NCBI GenBank assembly: GCA_947478405.1
Contig: CANJVX010000008.1
Location: forward strand, 1-64,000
DNA from: Beijerinckiaceae bacterium
Lineage (GTDB): Bacteria; Pseudomonadota; Alphaproteobacteria; Rhizobiales; Beijerinckiaceae
Length of the DNA: 64,000 nucleotides
Direction of reading: 5' to 3'
The first letter of the stretch is position 1; every line of letters starts with the position of its first letter. The notes below the pieces were generated by a model. It made no database searches and was not told the origin of the DNA. It worked only from the letters and a program-made list of their open reading frames with translations. A program made the translations under genes and the position numbers. Of this stretch, positions 8,526-17,955 are shown one piece after another.

Positions 8526-9701
8526 ATGGCGTCGGACATTGTGATCGTCAGCGCCGCCCGCACGGCGGTTGGTTCATTTAGCGGGGCCTTTGCGACAGTT
8601 GCCGCCCATGATTTGGGTGCCGCGGCCATCAAGGGTGCGCTTGAGCGGGCGAATATCGCCCCCGGCGACGTCGACGAAGTGATTATGGGCCAGATCCTGA
8701 CAGCGGGTCAGGGCCAGAACCCGGCCCGTCAGGCCGCCATGAAGGCCGGCATCCCGCAAGAAAAGACCGCCTGGCAGCTGAACCAGCTCTGCGGCTCAGG
8801 CCTGCGCGCAGTGGCGCTGGGTCTGCAGCAGATCTCCAATGGCGATGCCGATATTATCGTGGCGGGCGGGCAGGAAAGCATGTCCACGTCCCATCATTCC
8901 GCCTATATGCGTGGCGGCACCAAGATGGGTGATGTGAAATTCGTCGACACGATGTTGAAGGACGGCCTGTTCGATGCCTTCCACGGCTATCACATGGGTA
9001 CAACGGCTGAGAATATTGCCACCAAATGGCAGATCACGCGCGATGAACAAGACGCCTTTGCCTGCGCCTCGCAGAACAAGGCGGAAGCCGCGCAGAAGGC
9101 CGGACGCTTCAAGGATGAAATCATTCCTTTCACCGTCCAGACCCGCAAGGGCGACATCATCGTGTCCGACGACGAATATATCCGCGCCGGCACCACAATT
9201 GATGCACTCGCCAAGCTGAAACCGGCCTTCTCGAAGGATGGCACGATCACCGCGGGCAATGCTTCAGGCATCAATGATGGCGCCGCCGCCATTGTGCTAA
9301 TGACCGCCACAGAAGCTGCCAAGCGCGGTCTCACGCCGCTGGCGCGCATTGCCTCTTGGGCGACCGCTGGTGTTGATCCGGCGATCATGGGCTCGGGCCC
9401 GATCCCCGCTTCGCGCAAGGCCTTGGAAAAGGCTGGCTGGAAAGTCGCAGATCTTGATCTCGTCGAAGCCAATGAAGCCTTTGCGGCGCAAGCCATTGCG
9501 GTCAACAAGGACATGGGCTGGAACACCGACATTGTGAATGTGAATGGCGGCGCGATTGCCATTGGTCATCCGATTGGCGCCTCGGGCGCACGTGTGTTCA
9601 CGACATTGCTGTTTGAAATGCAGCGTCGCAACGCCAAGAAAGGCCTTGCCACTTTGTGCATCGGCGGCGGCATGGGTATTGCGCTGACTGTCGAACGCTA
9701 A
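8526..9701 (+). CDS. phaA: Acetyl-CoA C-acetyltransferase (beta-ketothiolase)
   Basis: A 391-residue thiolase that condenses two acetyl-CoA to acetoacetyl-CoA, the first step of PHB synthesis. The acyl-enzyme Cys89 is in [11 protein letters not shown], the His is in [11 protein letters not shown] and the second catalytic Cys in LCIGGGMG at the C-terminus, so the enzyme looks intact and full length. The start is ATG 8526 with AAGGAG eight bases upstream. phaB follows after about 110 bases, and phaR lies divergently upstream. Confidence 0.96.
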   Translation: MASDIVIVSAARTAVGSFSGAFATVAAHDLGAAAIKGALERANIAPGDVDEVIMGQILTAGQGQNPARQAAMKAGIPQEKTAWQLNQLCGSGLRAVALGLQQISNGDADIIVAGGQESMSTSHHSAYMRGGTKMGDVKFVDTMLKDGLFDAFHGYHMGTTAENIATKWQITRDEQDAFACASQNKAEAAQKAGRFKDEIIPFTVQTRKGDIIVSDDEYIRAGTTIDALAKLKPAFSKDGTITAGNASGINDGAAAIVLMTATEAAKRGLTPLARIASWATAGVDPAIMGSGPIPASRKALEKAGWKVADLDLVEANEAFAAQAIAVNKDMGWNTDIVNVNGGAIAIGHPIGASGARVFTTLLFEMQRRNAKKGLATLCIGGGMGIALTVER

Positions 9702-9809
9702 ACGATCCGGAGAGGCGCGCCCGTGACACGAGGCGCGCCGCCCTATTGAGAGAAACGCTGTCATTATCCGGGCGCCGAGAGGCGATCCCGCAGGGGAGAG
9801 GAGCATACC

Positions 9810-10535
9810 ATGTCAAGGGTTGCGGTTGTCACCGGAGGAACGCGCGGAATCGGCGCGGCCATTTCCAAAGCACTCAAGGCTGATGGCTACAAAGTTGCTG
9901 CAAATTACGCAGGCAATGATGAAGCGGCTACAAAATTCCAGAAAGAAACCGGCATTCCGGTCTTCAAATGGGATGTATCGAATTATGAGGCGTGCGCGGC
10001 GGGGCTTGCCAAAGTCGAAGCAGATGTTGGCCCCGTGGATGTGCTCGTCAACAACGCCGGCATCACGCGCGATGGCTTCTTCCATAAGATGACGCCAGAA
10101 CAATGGACAGCGGTGATCAACACCAATCTCAACTCGCTGTTCAACATGTGCCGCCCCGTAATCGAGGGCATGCGCAACCGCAATTTCGGCCGCATCGTCT
10201 GCATCTCGTCGATCAACGGACAGAAGGGCCAAGTCGGACAAACCAATTATTCGGCTGCCAAGGCTGGAGAAATTGGCTTTGTGAAGGCACTTGCGCAGGA
10301 AAACGCCAATAAGGGCATCACGGTCAATTCCATCTGCCCGGGCTATATCGGCACGGAAATGGTCCGCGCTATTGACCCCGAAGTGCTGGCCAAGCGCATC
10401 GTGCCGCAGATTCCCGTCGGGCGCCTCGGCGAGCCCGAAGAGATCGCCCGCGCGGTGCTCTTTCTGGTCGCCGACAATGCGGGTTTCATCACGGGCTCCA
10501 CGCTTTCAGCCAATGGCGGACAATATATGGCTTAA
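9810..10535 (+). CDS. phaB: Acetoacetyl-CoA reductase
   Basis: A 241-residue short-chain dehydrogenase that reduces acetoacetyl-CoA with NADPH to (R)-3-hydroxybutyryl-CoA. The nucleotide loop is TGGTRGIG near the N-terminus, with NNAGITRD, the catalytic Ser in ISSINGQ, and the YxxxK motif in NYSAAKAG. The segment NGQKGQVGQTNYSAAK is characteristic of PhaB. A strong ribosome site (GGGGAGAGGAG) precedes ATG 9810. It is the second gene of phaAB and is closed by a terminator. PHB synthase is not in the window. Confidence 0.96.
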   Translation: MSRVAVVTGGTRGIGAAISKALKADGYKVAANYAGNDEAATKFQKETGIPVFKWDVSNYEACAAGLAKVEADVGPVDVLVNNAGITRDGFFHKMTPEQWTAVINTNLNSLFNMCRPVIEGMRNRNFGRIVCISSINGQKGQVGQTNYSAAKAGEIGFVKALAQENANKGITVNSICPGYIGTEMVRAIDPEVLAKRIVPQIPVGRLGEPEEIARAVLFLVADNAGFITGSTLSANGGQYMA

Positions 10536-10573
10536 AAAGCCGCAACTACCTTTAGAGAATACCGCCCATAATG

Positions 10574-10606
10574 AGCCGCGCATCGTTTGGATGCGCGGCT
10601 TTTTTT
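10574..10606 (+). terminator. Rho-independent terminator after phaAB
   Basis: The ten-base stem AGCCGCGCAT/ATGCGCGGCT (10574-10583 with 10591-10600, extendable by one C-G pair) is followed by seven Ts. It closes the phaA-phaB unit just before the nuclease gene. Confidence 0.9.
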
Positions 10607-10623
10607 GATGCGGAGTCATTTCA

Positions 10624-11628
10624 ATGGAAAAACGACGGATTTGGGCCGTCAGGGCGGGCTCGTTTGGCCAAGCCGACCATATTTTTCTCGATCTCAGCCA
10701 GATTGCTATCAGCTTTGCCGAGAGCGGAGGCGATGTGAGCCGACTGCCTGCTTCGCGCGGCGCATTTCGTGACGCCGTCAGCACGCCCCATACGCCAACA
10801 GCACCAACACAGGCCAACCAGCTCTTTCGCTTCGTACATGAAATGCGGATTGGCGATTACGTCATCTATCCACGCAAGGCTGATCGCACTTTGCATTGGG
10901 GCGAAGTGACTGGGCCCTATGTGTTTGATCGCGACCGCTCGAGTGAATTTGCACATCGGCGCGGCGTGCAATGGCTGACCAAATTGAGCCGCGATGTTTT
11001 CTCGCAAGGTGCGCTTTATGAGATTGGCTCGACCCTCACTTTGTTTGAAGTGAAAAGCTTTGCCGCCGAGTTTTTGCGCAAATTCGCCGCCGCGAGCAAT
11101 GAAAACGGCGTGCTGGTGGAAGAAGAAGATCTAGAAGAAGCGGCTGCGCGCGATGTCAGCGAAACCACGCGCGACTTTATCGCACGCAAATTGCGGACCG
11201 ATCTGAAAGGCTATCCGCTGGAGCCATTCGTCGCCGACCTCTTCCGCGCCATGGGCTATCAATCCCATGCCACACGCGGCATGCGTGATGAGGGGATTGA
11301 TGTCATTGCCCACAAGGATGAATTGGGCATTGAGCCGCCGATCATCAAAATTCAGGTGAAGGCACAGGAGAGCAATATAGCCGCTGATGTGGTCAAGGCC
11401 TTTTATGCCATGGTGCACGAGCGTGATGTGGGCGTCTTCATAACGACCGGGGGCTTCACCCAGGCAGCCCTCGACTTCTCCCGCAGCAAGGGCAATCTGA
11501 AGCTCGTGGACGGGGTCCAGTTCATTGACCTGATCGAGCGCCATTATGATGCGCTGGACGCCAACCACAGGCGCGAAATCCCGCTCCGCCGTGTTCTGGT
11601 GCCCGATCTCGCTTTTGCCGAGGATTGA
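10624..11628 (+). CDS. Mrr-family restriction endonuclease with N-terminal EVE/PUA-like domain
   Basis: A 334-residue two-domain protein. The N-terminal half has the pattern RAGSFG...FRFVHEMRIGDYV...LHWGEVTGPY...HRRGVQWL, typical of the EVE/PUA-like reader domain that precedes Mrr domains. The C-terminal half is a PD-(D/E)XK-type Mrr catalytic domain: D226 in RDEGIDVI and Q244-V-K246 form the usual D...QxK centre, with a helix before it (EPFVADLFRAMGYQSH). Relatives cut DNA, often modified DNA. No methyltransferase or specificity subunit is adjacent, so it may be a stand-alone type IV-like defence nuclease; that is inference. It lies between phaB and ispG in the same direction, separated from phaB by a terminator. 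Confidence 0.85.
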   Translation: MEKRRIWAVRAGSFGQADHIFLDLSQIAISFAESGGDVSRLPASRGAFRDAVSTPHTPTAPTQANQLFRFVHEMRIGDYVIYPRKADRTLHWGEVTGPYVFDRDRSSEFAHRRGVQWLTKLSRDVFSQGALYEIGSTLTLFEVKSFAAEFLRKFAAASNENGVLVEEEDLEEAAARDVSETTRDFIARKLRTDLKGYPLEPFVADLFRAMGYQSHATRGMRDEGIDVIAHKDELGIEPPIIKIQVKAQESNIAADVVKAFYAMVHERDVGVFITTGGFTQAALDFSRSKGNLKLVDGVQFIDLIERHYDALDANHRREIPLRRVLVPDLAFAED

Positions 11629-11700
11629 GGCCATTATCTTGACGGAAAAGATGCGACCCCGCACAAGTGTCAACCGGATTGCCGCCCAAGAGCCTGACCC

Positions 11701-12984
11701 ATGCAAGACCTGACCATCGACCCCTCATTACTCATCCGCGCTGAACCCACGACCCGGCATAAAACGGTGCCCGTGCAGATCGGCACGGGCAAGGGTGCGG
11801 TGACGGTGGGCGGGGGCGCACCGGTGGTGGTTCAATCCATGACCAATACAGACACAGCCGATATTGATGGAACGGTCGCGCAAGTGGCGGCACTCGCGCG
11901 CGCGGGCTCAGAGATCGTGCGCATCACGGTGGACCGCGATGAGGCGGCACGCGCTGTCCCGCACATCCGCGAGAAACTCGACAAGATGGGCGTGCATGCC
12001 CCGCTGGTGGGAGACTTCCATTATATCGGCCACAAGCTTCTGGCTGATCATCCGGCCTGCGCGGAAGCACTCGACAAATATCGCATCAATCCCGGCAATG
12101 TCGGCTTCAAGGACAAGAAGGATCGCCAATTCAGCGCCATCGTTGAAATGGCGATCAAACACGACAAGGCCGTGCGCATTGGTGCGAACTGGGGCTCGCT
12201 CGACCAAGAATTGCTCACCGCGCTGATGGATGAAAATGCCAAAAGCGCTAAGCCCGTTGATGCGCGTGCTGTGACACGCGAGGCCATGGTGCGCTCGGCG
12301 CTTTATTCGGCTGAACGCGCGGTGGAAATCGGCTTGCCGAAAAACCGTATCATTCTCTCGGCCAAAGTCTCGGCTGTGCAGGATTTGATTGCCGTCTATC
12401 GCATGCTGGCGGCACGCTCTGATTACGCCATTCATCTGGGCCTCACAGAGGCCGGCATGGGCTCGAAAGGCATTGTCGCCTCGTCTGCCGCCATGGGTAT
12501 TTTGCTGCAAGATGGCATTGGCGACACGATCCGCGTCTCGCTCACGCCAGAACCGGGCGGGGACCGCACACTGGAAGTGACGGTCGCGCAAGAGCTCTTG
12601 CAGACGATGGGTTTCCGCACTTTCGTACCGCTGGTGGCCGCCTGCCCCGGCTGCGGCCGGACAACATCGACGGTGTTCCAAGAACTCGCGCGCGACATCC
12701 AGACTTTCATCCGCGATGAAATGCCCTCATGGCGCAAGGCTTATCCGGGCGTTGAAAATCTCAATGTTGCAGTGATGGGCTGCATTGTGAATGGACCGGG
12801 CGAAAGCAAACATGCCGACATCGGCATTTCGCTTCCCGGCACTGGCGAGACACCCGCGGCGCCCATCTTCATCGATGGCGAAAAGGCTATGACATTGCGT
12901 GGAGCCAATATTGCCAACGAGTTTCGCCAGATCGTGATCGATTATATTGAGAAGAAATATGGCAAGGCGAATGCGGCTGAGTGA
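11701..12984 (+). CDS. ispG: (E)-4-hydroxy-3-methylbut-2-enyl-diphosphate synthase
   Basis: A 427-residue [4Fe-4S] enzyme of the MEP isoprenoid pathway, converting MEcPP to HMBPP. Family features are [11 protein letters not shown] near the start, the substrate region ([14 protein letters not shown]), and the iron-sulphur cysteines in [10 protein letters not shown] and [11 protein letters not shown]. The size suits the alphaproteobacterial form. It begins 72 bases after the nuclease gene and its stop abuts the convergent DUF1345 gene. A polyprenyl synthase, which uses the pathway products, lies just beyond. Confidence 0.96.
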   Translation: MQDLTIDPSLLIRAEPTTRHKTVPVQIGTGKGAVTVGGGAPVVVQSMTNTDTADIDGTVAQVAALARAGSEIVRITVDRDEAARAVPHIREKLDKMGVHAPLVGDFHYIGHKLLADHPACAEALDKYRINPGNVGFKDKKDRQFSAIVEMAIKHDKAVRIGANWGSLDQELLTALMDENAKSAKPVDARAVTREAMVRSALYSAERAVEIGLPKNRIILSAKVSAVQDLIAVYRMLAARSDYAIHLGLTEAGMGSKGIVASSAAMGILLQDGIGDTIRVSLTPEPGGDRTLEVTVAQELLQTMGFRTFVPLVAACPGCGRTTSTVFQELARDIQTFIRDEMPSWRKAYPGVENLNVAVMGCIVNGPGESKHADIGISLPGTGETPAAPIFIDGEKAMTLRGANIANEFRQIVIDYIEKKYGKANAAE

Positions 12985-13713
12985 TTAAATCAACCCAGCC
13001 GCAATATTGATTGTCAAGGCCAGCACTGTCGTATTGTAAAAGAACGACACAATGCCATGTACTAGTGCGATGCGGCGCATACCCGGTGAGCAGATCGCAA
13101 TATCGGCAGTCTGACTCGCCACGCCGATGATGAATGAGAAATAGAGAAAATCGCTATAATCAGGCGTCAGCGTGTCGGGGAAGTCGAGCCCGCCGCGCAG
13201 CCGTTCTGGCTGATCGGGGCGATTGCGCCGCTCAGAGGCATATTCATGCGCATAATGAAGCGCAAAGGTGAGATGGATGAATGTCCAGCCCGTCAGAATG
13301 GTCGTCCCAGCCAGGCTGATGTGAAAAACCTTGTCGAGGCCCTGCATGTCTTTTGTAGCGGCTAATTGCGCAACAATGGCAGCGATCGAAAACAGCGCCG
13401 CCACAATCGATAGTGCCAGAATCACAAAACCACCTTCATCTTGCACTGCGGCGCGTTGGTGGAAACGCTCCAAATCATCGCGCTCCATCATGCGGAAAGT
13501 CAGACCGATATAAATCAACACGCCGCCATTCCACGCCAGCAATAGACGCGTGGCCATCTGCCAATCCAGCGGACTGGCAAGGCCGATCAACAATCCAGCA
13601 AAAATACCAATCAGCAAACGCGGGCGCAGGACGAAAGGCCGCGTGATATGGTTCTTCAGGACGAGCGCGTGCACATGCCGCAAAAATGCGCCGCGTTCTG
13701 TACGTTCGTTCAT
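12985..13713 (-). CDS. DUF1345 membrane protein
   Basis: A 242-residue inner-membrane protein of the DUF1345 family. About five hydrophobic segments are visible. The diagnostic parts are the FHxxLAGTTILTGW region, the stretch HLTFALHYAHEY, and PDYSDFLYFSFIIGVASQTAD before the last segments. Function is not known for the family. Its ATG overlaps the stop of the upstream ispA by four bases, so the two are probably translated together, and its stop directly abuts the ispG stop. Confidence 0.87.
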   Translation of the reverse strand: MNERTERGAFLRHVHALVLKNHITRPFVLRPRLLIGIFAGLLIGLASPLDWQMATRLLLAWNGGVLIYIGLTFRMMERDDLERFHQRAAVQDEGGFVILALSIVAALFSIAAIVAQLAATKDMQGLDKVFHISLAGTTILTGWTFIHLTFALHYAHEYASERRNRPDQPERLRGGLDFPDTLTPDYSDFLYFSFIIGVASQTADIAICSPGMRRIALVHGIVSFFYNTTVLALTINIAAGLI

Positions 13714-14627
13714 GATTGGCGCCCCGCAACGAAACGCGCGGCTTCTATCAACACATCTGTGCGCGCACCCAGATCGAGAGCGTGCAATTGCGCAATGGCT
13801 TCATCGACCAGCTGATCGCGGCGCTGCTCGGCAGCGTCCATGCCCAGAATGGAAATCATTGTCGCCTTGTTGCGCTCGGCATCCTTGCCCGCGCGTTTGC
13901 CAAGAGTTGCTGCATCGCTTTTCGCATCGAGAATGTCATCGGCCACCTGAAAGGCCGCGCCAATCTTTTGGCCAAAGCGCAAGAGGTGATTCATTTGGGT
14001 AGCACTGGCGCGGCCCAGAACCGCGCCCGCCTCCACTGCATGGGCCAGCAGCGCGCCGGTCTTCATCGACTGCATTTGCAGAATTTCATCGAAGTTCAGC
14101 GGCGTTTCGGCGCGCTCAGCCTCAAGATCGAGTGCCTGCCCGCCAGCCATGCCGCCAAGGCCGGAGGCCAGAGCCAGGAGCCGCACAAGCTCTGCACGCA
14201 GAAAAGGATCATCATGTGTGGCGGGATCGGCCATGACCTCGAAGGCATAGGTGAGCAGGCTATCGCCGGCCAGAATGGCGGTCGCCTCGTCATAGGCCTT
14301 GTGCACGGTCAGGCGCCCGCGCCGCAGATCATCATCATCCATAGCAGGCAGGTCATCGTGGACCAATGAATAGCAATGGATCATTTCAAGGGCGCAAGCG
14401 GCCCGCATGGCGGTCTCGGGCTTGACGCCAAAGAGGGCTGCCGTCTCGATCACAAGGAAGGGACGCAGACGCTTGCCTCCGCCCAGTGCGGCATGGCGCA
14501 TGGCGGCCAGAAGGCGCGCAGGGCGGCGGACTTCGCCCGAGCGCACCTGAGGCGACAGGAGAGCCTCCAGAGCCGCTTCCACCAAATCGGCTATGGTTGT
14601 GAGCCTAGTCTCAAATCCGGCGCTCAA
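13710..14627 (-). CDS. ispA: Polyprenyl (farnesyl-type) diphosphate synthase
   Basis: A 305-residue trans-prenyltransferase that elongates DMAPP/GPP with IPP. The first aspartate-rich motif is within LVHDDLPAMDDDD, followed by RRGRLTVHKAYDEATAILAGD, and the second is DDILD in FQVADDILDAKSD. The insertion between the Asp pair (DDxxxxD) is typical of short-chain IspA-type enzymes, so farnesyl diphosphate is the likely product, though geranylgeranyl diphosphate cannot be excluded. The start codon appears to be TTG at 14627, preceded by AGGGA. It is the promoter-proximal gene of a pair with DUF1345. Confidence 0.9.
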   Translation of the reverse strand: MSAGFETRLTTIADLVEAALEALLSPQVRSGEVRRPARLLAAMRHAALGGGKRLRPFLVIETAALFGVKPETAMRAACALEMIHCYSLVHDDLPAMDDDDLRRGRLTVHKAYDEATAILAGDSLLTYAFEVMADPATHDDPFLRAELVRLLALASGLGGMAGGQALDLEAERAETPLNFDEILQMQSMKTGALLAHAVEAGAVLGRASATQMNHLLRFGQKIGAAFQVADDILDAKSDAATLGKRAGKDAERNKATMISILGMDAAEQRRDQLVDEAIAQLHALDLGARTDVLIEAARFVAGRQS

Positions 14628-14847
14628 TGGGGTTCCCTTTCGTCTCTAGAGCGGCCAAGAAACGCGCGGTGGGCCAGAATTGCAACCCCTCCTCCTGTCA
14701 GACACCCCGCCACCGGCCCCACCCCAAGAAATTGCCACCCTCGGGGCAAATCGGGGGCGGGACCCTAGCCAGAGCCCCCAATCCCGTGTATGGAACGCGC
14801 CTTGAATTCGAGTGGCCGCCCTATGCGTGGCCCCCATGGAGACCACA

Positions 14848-15033
14848 ATGGCAGTTCCGAAGCGAAAGACCTCCCCGATGAAGCGCGGCTTCCGCCGCTC
14901 GGCCGACGCCCTGGCTCAGCCGACCTATGTCGAAGACAAGGATTCGGGAGAGCTGCGCCGCCCCCACCATGTTGATCTCAAGACCGGCATGTATCGCGGT
15001 CGCCAGATCCTTAAGGTGAAGTCGAAGGATTGA
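14848..15033 (+). CDS. rpmF: 50S ribosomal protein L32
   Basis: A 61-residue ribosomal protein starting [14 protein letters not shown], the typical L32 N-terminus, and ending in a basic tail. ATG 14848 with GGAG upstream is chosen over an in-frame ATG at 14812. The zinc cysteines of some L32 forms are missing, as is usual in alphaproteobacteria. A terminator follows after about 25 bases, so it is a single-gene unit. Confidence 0.95.
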   Translation: MAVPKRKTSPMKRGFRRSADALAQPTYVEDKDSGELRRPHHVDLKTGMYRGRQILKVKSKD

Positions 15034-15056
15034 TCTCTGCCCAATCGGCGGACGAG

Positions 15057-15090
15057 AAAAAGCCCGGCCTTTGTGCCGGGCTTTTTCTTT
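15057..15090 (+). terminator. Rho-independent terminator after rpmF
   Basis: A perfect twelve-base stem AAAAAGCCCGGC/GCCGGGCTTTTT (15057-15068 with 15075-15086) with a six-base loop, followed by more T-rich sequence. The A/T flanks let it work in both directions, serving also the convergent transporter gene. Confidence 0.92.
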
Positions 15091-15093
15091 GCG

Positions 15094-15972
15094 TCAGCGC
15101 TTGGGAGTATCGGGGATCACGAATTTCTTACACGCGCGGGGCAATGCGACTTTCATCCCTGAGTGCGGGACGCGATAAAGGCGCCGCCAACGATCATCAC
15201 ACAGGCCAAGCCTAGCGCGAGACTGGGTTCGGTAAAACCGGCCAGCACAAGCCAGATGGTCGCCATGTTTCACGCCATGATCCCAGAGGAAAAAAGCTGC
15301 TCCCACCGGGCCTAACCCCAAAGCCAGAAGAGCGCTCCATTCGACTGTCCCCTGCGGCCAGACAGTCTCTTCACTGGCAAAATGCATCAACGCCGCCATC
15401 GCAGCGGTTGCCAAACAAAAGCCTGCGACAGAGCCACTTGGCACATAGGTGAGCCTGCGTGACAGAAGCGAATAAGCCGCCCAGGTGAAAGCCGCAGCGA
15501 GTGCCAAAACATGGCCGCTTTGCAAAGCAGACACGGATATGTCCTTGCCCCAGAAAAGCGCGAGCAAACCAGTAAAAGACACCAGCACGCCGATGACATG
15601 GCGTGCGGCCAGCCGCTCACCAGGCAGAAGTGCTGAGAAGAGCACAATCAGCAACGGCCAGAGATGATTGACGAGGCTGGCTTCCGCAGGCGGGGCTGAG
15701 CGCAAAGCTGCAAAGTAAAGCGCGTGATAGAGAAATAACCCGCCGGCACCCACCAACCAGGCACGCCAGTCTTGCTGCAATTGCTTGAGCTCACCACGCA
15801 CAGCCAGCACGATCAGTCCGCAAAACCCACCTATGGCAAATGTCACAGCCGTCATCTGAAAGGGTGGCATGGTACTGCTGGCTGCCGTCAACAGCGGTAG
15901 ACCCGACCACAGCAGGATCGCGCCAAAGCCAAGCGCCGTTGCGAATGACCAGGGCTTCACGCGGGTGCGCAA
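15094..15972 (-). pseudogene. DMT/EamA transporter, disrupted near the C-terminus
   Basis: The first 230 or so codons are a normal drug/metabolite transporter with nine recognisable membrane segments (WSGLPLLTA, MTAVTFAIGG, AYSLLSRRL, LGLGPVGAAFFLWDHGVKHGD). After HGD the frame reads an Arg-rich, unlike tail to 15094. In the +1 frame, the expected end of the protein (WLVLAGFTEPSLALG, MIVGGAFIASR) appears and stops at 15153. About 14-16 codons between HGD and the last helix (normally an LGALSYAAPLLST-like stretch) are also missing. So a deletion of non-triplet length near 15255-15275 removed helix 9/10 and shifted the frame. The start is TTG 15972, overlapping the zur-like gene. A sequencing or assembly error could produce the same picture. 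Confidence 0.72.
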
Positions 15973-16394
15973 TCCTTGCAGCGGCCCGTCACTTCAATGA
16001 CCTGAGCCTTGGGCGCAAAGCCGGTTGCGGCGGCCAGCGCGCCCAATTGCGCATCAACCTGGGGCGACGACACCTCGCTCACCTTGCCGCAGGCCTCGCA
16101 AATGAGAAAAGCAACGCGCGCTGAGGATTCATGCCGATGGCCGCAGGCGACATAAGCATTGCGGGTCGCCAGACGGTGGACGAGACCGTTCTCCTGCAAA
16201 AAATCGAGCGAGCGATAGATGGCAACCGGAGCCGGTCGCTTACCCGTCGCCTCTGCCACAAGATCGATCATCTCATAGGCCCCCACAGGCCGACCCGCCG
16301 CACACAGCTTGTCGAGAACGAGCTGGCGGGCGGGCGTGAGGCCAATGGCGACCGGCGCATGGGCGCAATGGCTATGATCGTGTTGATCGTGCAT
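15957..16394 (-). CDS. zur: Fur-family regulator, Zur-like
   Basis: A 145-residue metalloregulator. A His-rich N-terminus (MHDQHDHSHCAH) precedes the winged helix (TPARQLVLDKLCAAGRPVGAYEMIDLV, then PVAIYRSLDFLQENGLVHRL) and a dimerisation domain with CGHRHESS and the structural zinc pairs CEAC and CKDC. This combination fits Zur (zinc uptake repressor) better than Fur or Irr. Start ATG 16394 drops an unlike extension. The downstream EamA gene overlaps its end. No ZnuABC genes are nearby in the window. Confidence 0.82.
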   Translation of the reverse strand: MHDQHDHSHCAHAPVAIGLTPARQLVLDKLCAAGRPVGAYEMIDLVAEATGKRPAPVAIYRSLDFLQENGLVHRLATRNAYVACGHRHESSARVAFLICEACGKVSEVSSPQVDAQLGALAAATGFAPKAQVIEVTGRCKDCAPA

Positions 16395-16525
16395 GGGGCC
16401 ATTATAGGCCCTATCGCAGGACCAGACCAAGTACCGAGAACCAGACCAACAGCCCACTCGCCAAAATTGCTGCGGCGCACTAACCTCCAGTCCAATTATC
16501 TTCCTGCCCGTCTGGAGCTTTTTCC

Positions 16526-17311
16526 ATGAGCCTGAAAACCCGCAATGCCCTCATCACCGGCTCGACCAGCGGCATCGGCCTGGCCATTGCCCGCGCGCTC
16601 GCCACTGAGGGCGTCAATGTCACGCTCAACGGCTTTGGCGATGCAGGTGAGATTGAAGCCACACGAGCGGCGATCGAAAAGGATTTCGGCGTGAAGGCGC
16701 GCTACAGCGGCGCTGACATGTCCAAGCCCGATCAGATTGCGGCTATGGTCAGTGAAGCCGAAAGCGCTTTTGGCACGCTCGACATTCTCGTCAACAATGC
16801 GGGGATCCAGCATGTCTCGCCGATTGAAAATTTTCCGATCGACAAATGGGACCAGATCATCGCGATCAATCTCTCGTCCGTCTTTCATGCGAGCCGCGCC
16901 GCTATCCCCGGCATGAAGACGCGCAAATGGGGCCGTATTATCAATACGGCCTCCGCCCATTCGCTCGTCGCCTCGCCTTTCAAGTCAGCCTATGTTTCGG
17001 CCAAGCATGGCGTCGCCGGCTTCACCAAAACAGCAGGCCTTGAACTTGCGACTTTCGGCATTACGGTGAATTGCATTTCGCCAGGCTATGTCTGGACACC
17101 GCTGGTGGAAAAGCAAATTCCCGACACGATGAAGGCACGCAATCTCACCAAAGAGCAGGTCATCAATGATGTGCTCTTGACGGCGCAGCCGACGAAGCAA
17201 TTTGTCACGGTTGATCAGGTCGCCGCTTTCGCTATTTTCCTGTGCTCGGATGCCGCCTCGCAAATGACAGGCTCTAATTATTCAATGGATGGTGGCTGGA
17301 CAGCTGCCTAA
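16526..17311 (+). CDS. bdhA: 3-hydroxybutyrate dehydrogenase
   Basis: A 261-residue short-chain dehydrogenase that oxidises (R)-3-hydroxybutyrate to acetoacetate with NAD. Motifs: TGSTSGIG nucleotide loop, NNAGIQHVSPIE (typical of BdhA), catalytic Ser in INTASAHS, and YVSAKHG. The C-terminal part with GYVWTPLVEKQIPD also matches BdhA rather than PhaB. It would work in the breakdown of PHB, complementing phaAB 6 kb away. GGAG precedes the ATG. It stands alone and converges on the methyltransferase gene, overlapping by four bases. Confidence 0.93.
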   Translation: MSLKTRNALITGSTSGIGLAIARALATEGVNVTLNGFGDAGEIEATRAAIEKDFGVKARYSGADMSKPDQIAAMVSEAESAFGTLDILVNNAGIQHVSPIENFPIDKWDQIIAINLSSVFHASRAAIPGMKTRKWGRIINTASAHSLVASPFKSAYVSAKHGVAGFTKTAGLELATFGITVNCISPGYVWTPLVEKQIPDTMKARNLTKEQVINDVLLTAQPTKQFVTVDQVAAFAIFLCSDAASQMTGSNYSMDGGWTAA

Positions 17312-17955
17312 CGAAATTGCCAGACGCTGGTCTGTTTGATTTCGCAATCTTCGAGCGCGCGTGTGACGGATACGCGATAAGTTTCCAAAGCAAATAGCCG
17401 GCCCTTCGCGAGATAGGACCGGCCCGGATCGCCCATCAAGACAAGCGCACCGCGTTGGCGTAAGTCATCGAGCCAATCGGTGACACGCGCCGCCATGTCG
17501 CGCTCATAGGACACATCGCCTGCGAGCACGACATCCCATCCCTTGTCGAGCCCGATCAAGTCACCACAGAAAACCTCGACGCGCACCATATTTTCTTGCG
17601 CATTGACGGCGATGGCTTCGGCAGAAAAAGCATCAATGTCGCAGGCTTCCACGCGCACGGCGCCCGCTTTGGCCGCCGCAATGGCGACAAGGCCAGAGCC
17701 AGACGCGAAGTCGAGCACATGCTTGCCAGCAACAAGATCAGGATGATCAAGAATATAGCGCGCCAAAGCTTGCCCGCCTGCCCAAGCAAAAGCCCAGAAG
17801 GGCGGCGGCAAGCCGATCTCGCCCAGTTCATCTTCTGTCTTTTGCCAAAGCTCGGTTGCTTCATCAGCAAGAAACAGCGAAATTTCGGGCGCGTGAGGAA
17901 CAGGTGAGAGCCGCGTGTGGGTTCGGATGAAAGCCGCGCGATCAAGAATGGTCAC
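17308..17955 (-). CDS. ETF-beta-type lysine methyltransferase family protein
   Basis: A 215-residue class I methyltransferase. Motif I is VLDFASGSGLVAIAAA, the acidic residue follows in VEACDID, and the motif IV region is VLAGDVSYE, as in the PrmA/ETFBKMT branch. The pattern PPFWAFAWAGGQALARYIL before motif I is characteristic of the group that methylates lysines of electron transfer flavoprotein beta; one alphaproteobacterial member is known to do this. Substrate assignment is therefore inference. The start is GTG 17955 overlapping the TGA of the upstream Hyi-like gene, so the two are probably co-translated. Confidence 0.78.
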   Translation of the reverse strand: MTILDRAAFIRTHTRLSPVPHAPEISLFLADEATELWQKTEDELGEIGLPPPFWAFAWAGGQALARYILDHPDLVAGKHVLDFASGSGLVAIAAAKAGAVRVEACDIDAFSAEAIAVNAQENMVRVEVFCGDLIGLDKGWDVVLAGDVSYERDMAARVTDWLDDLRQRGALVLMGDPGRSYLAKGRLFALETYRVSVTRALEDCEIKQTSVWQFR

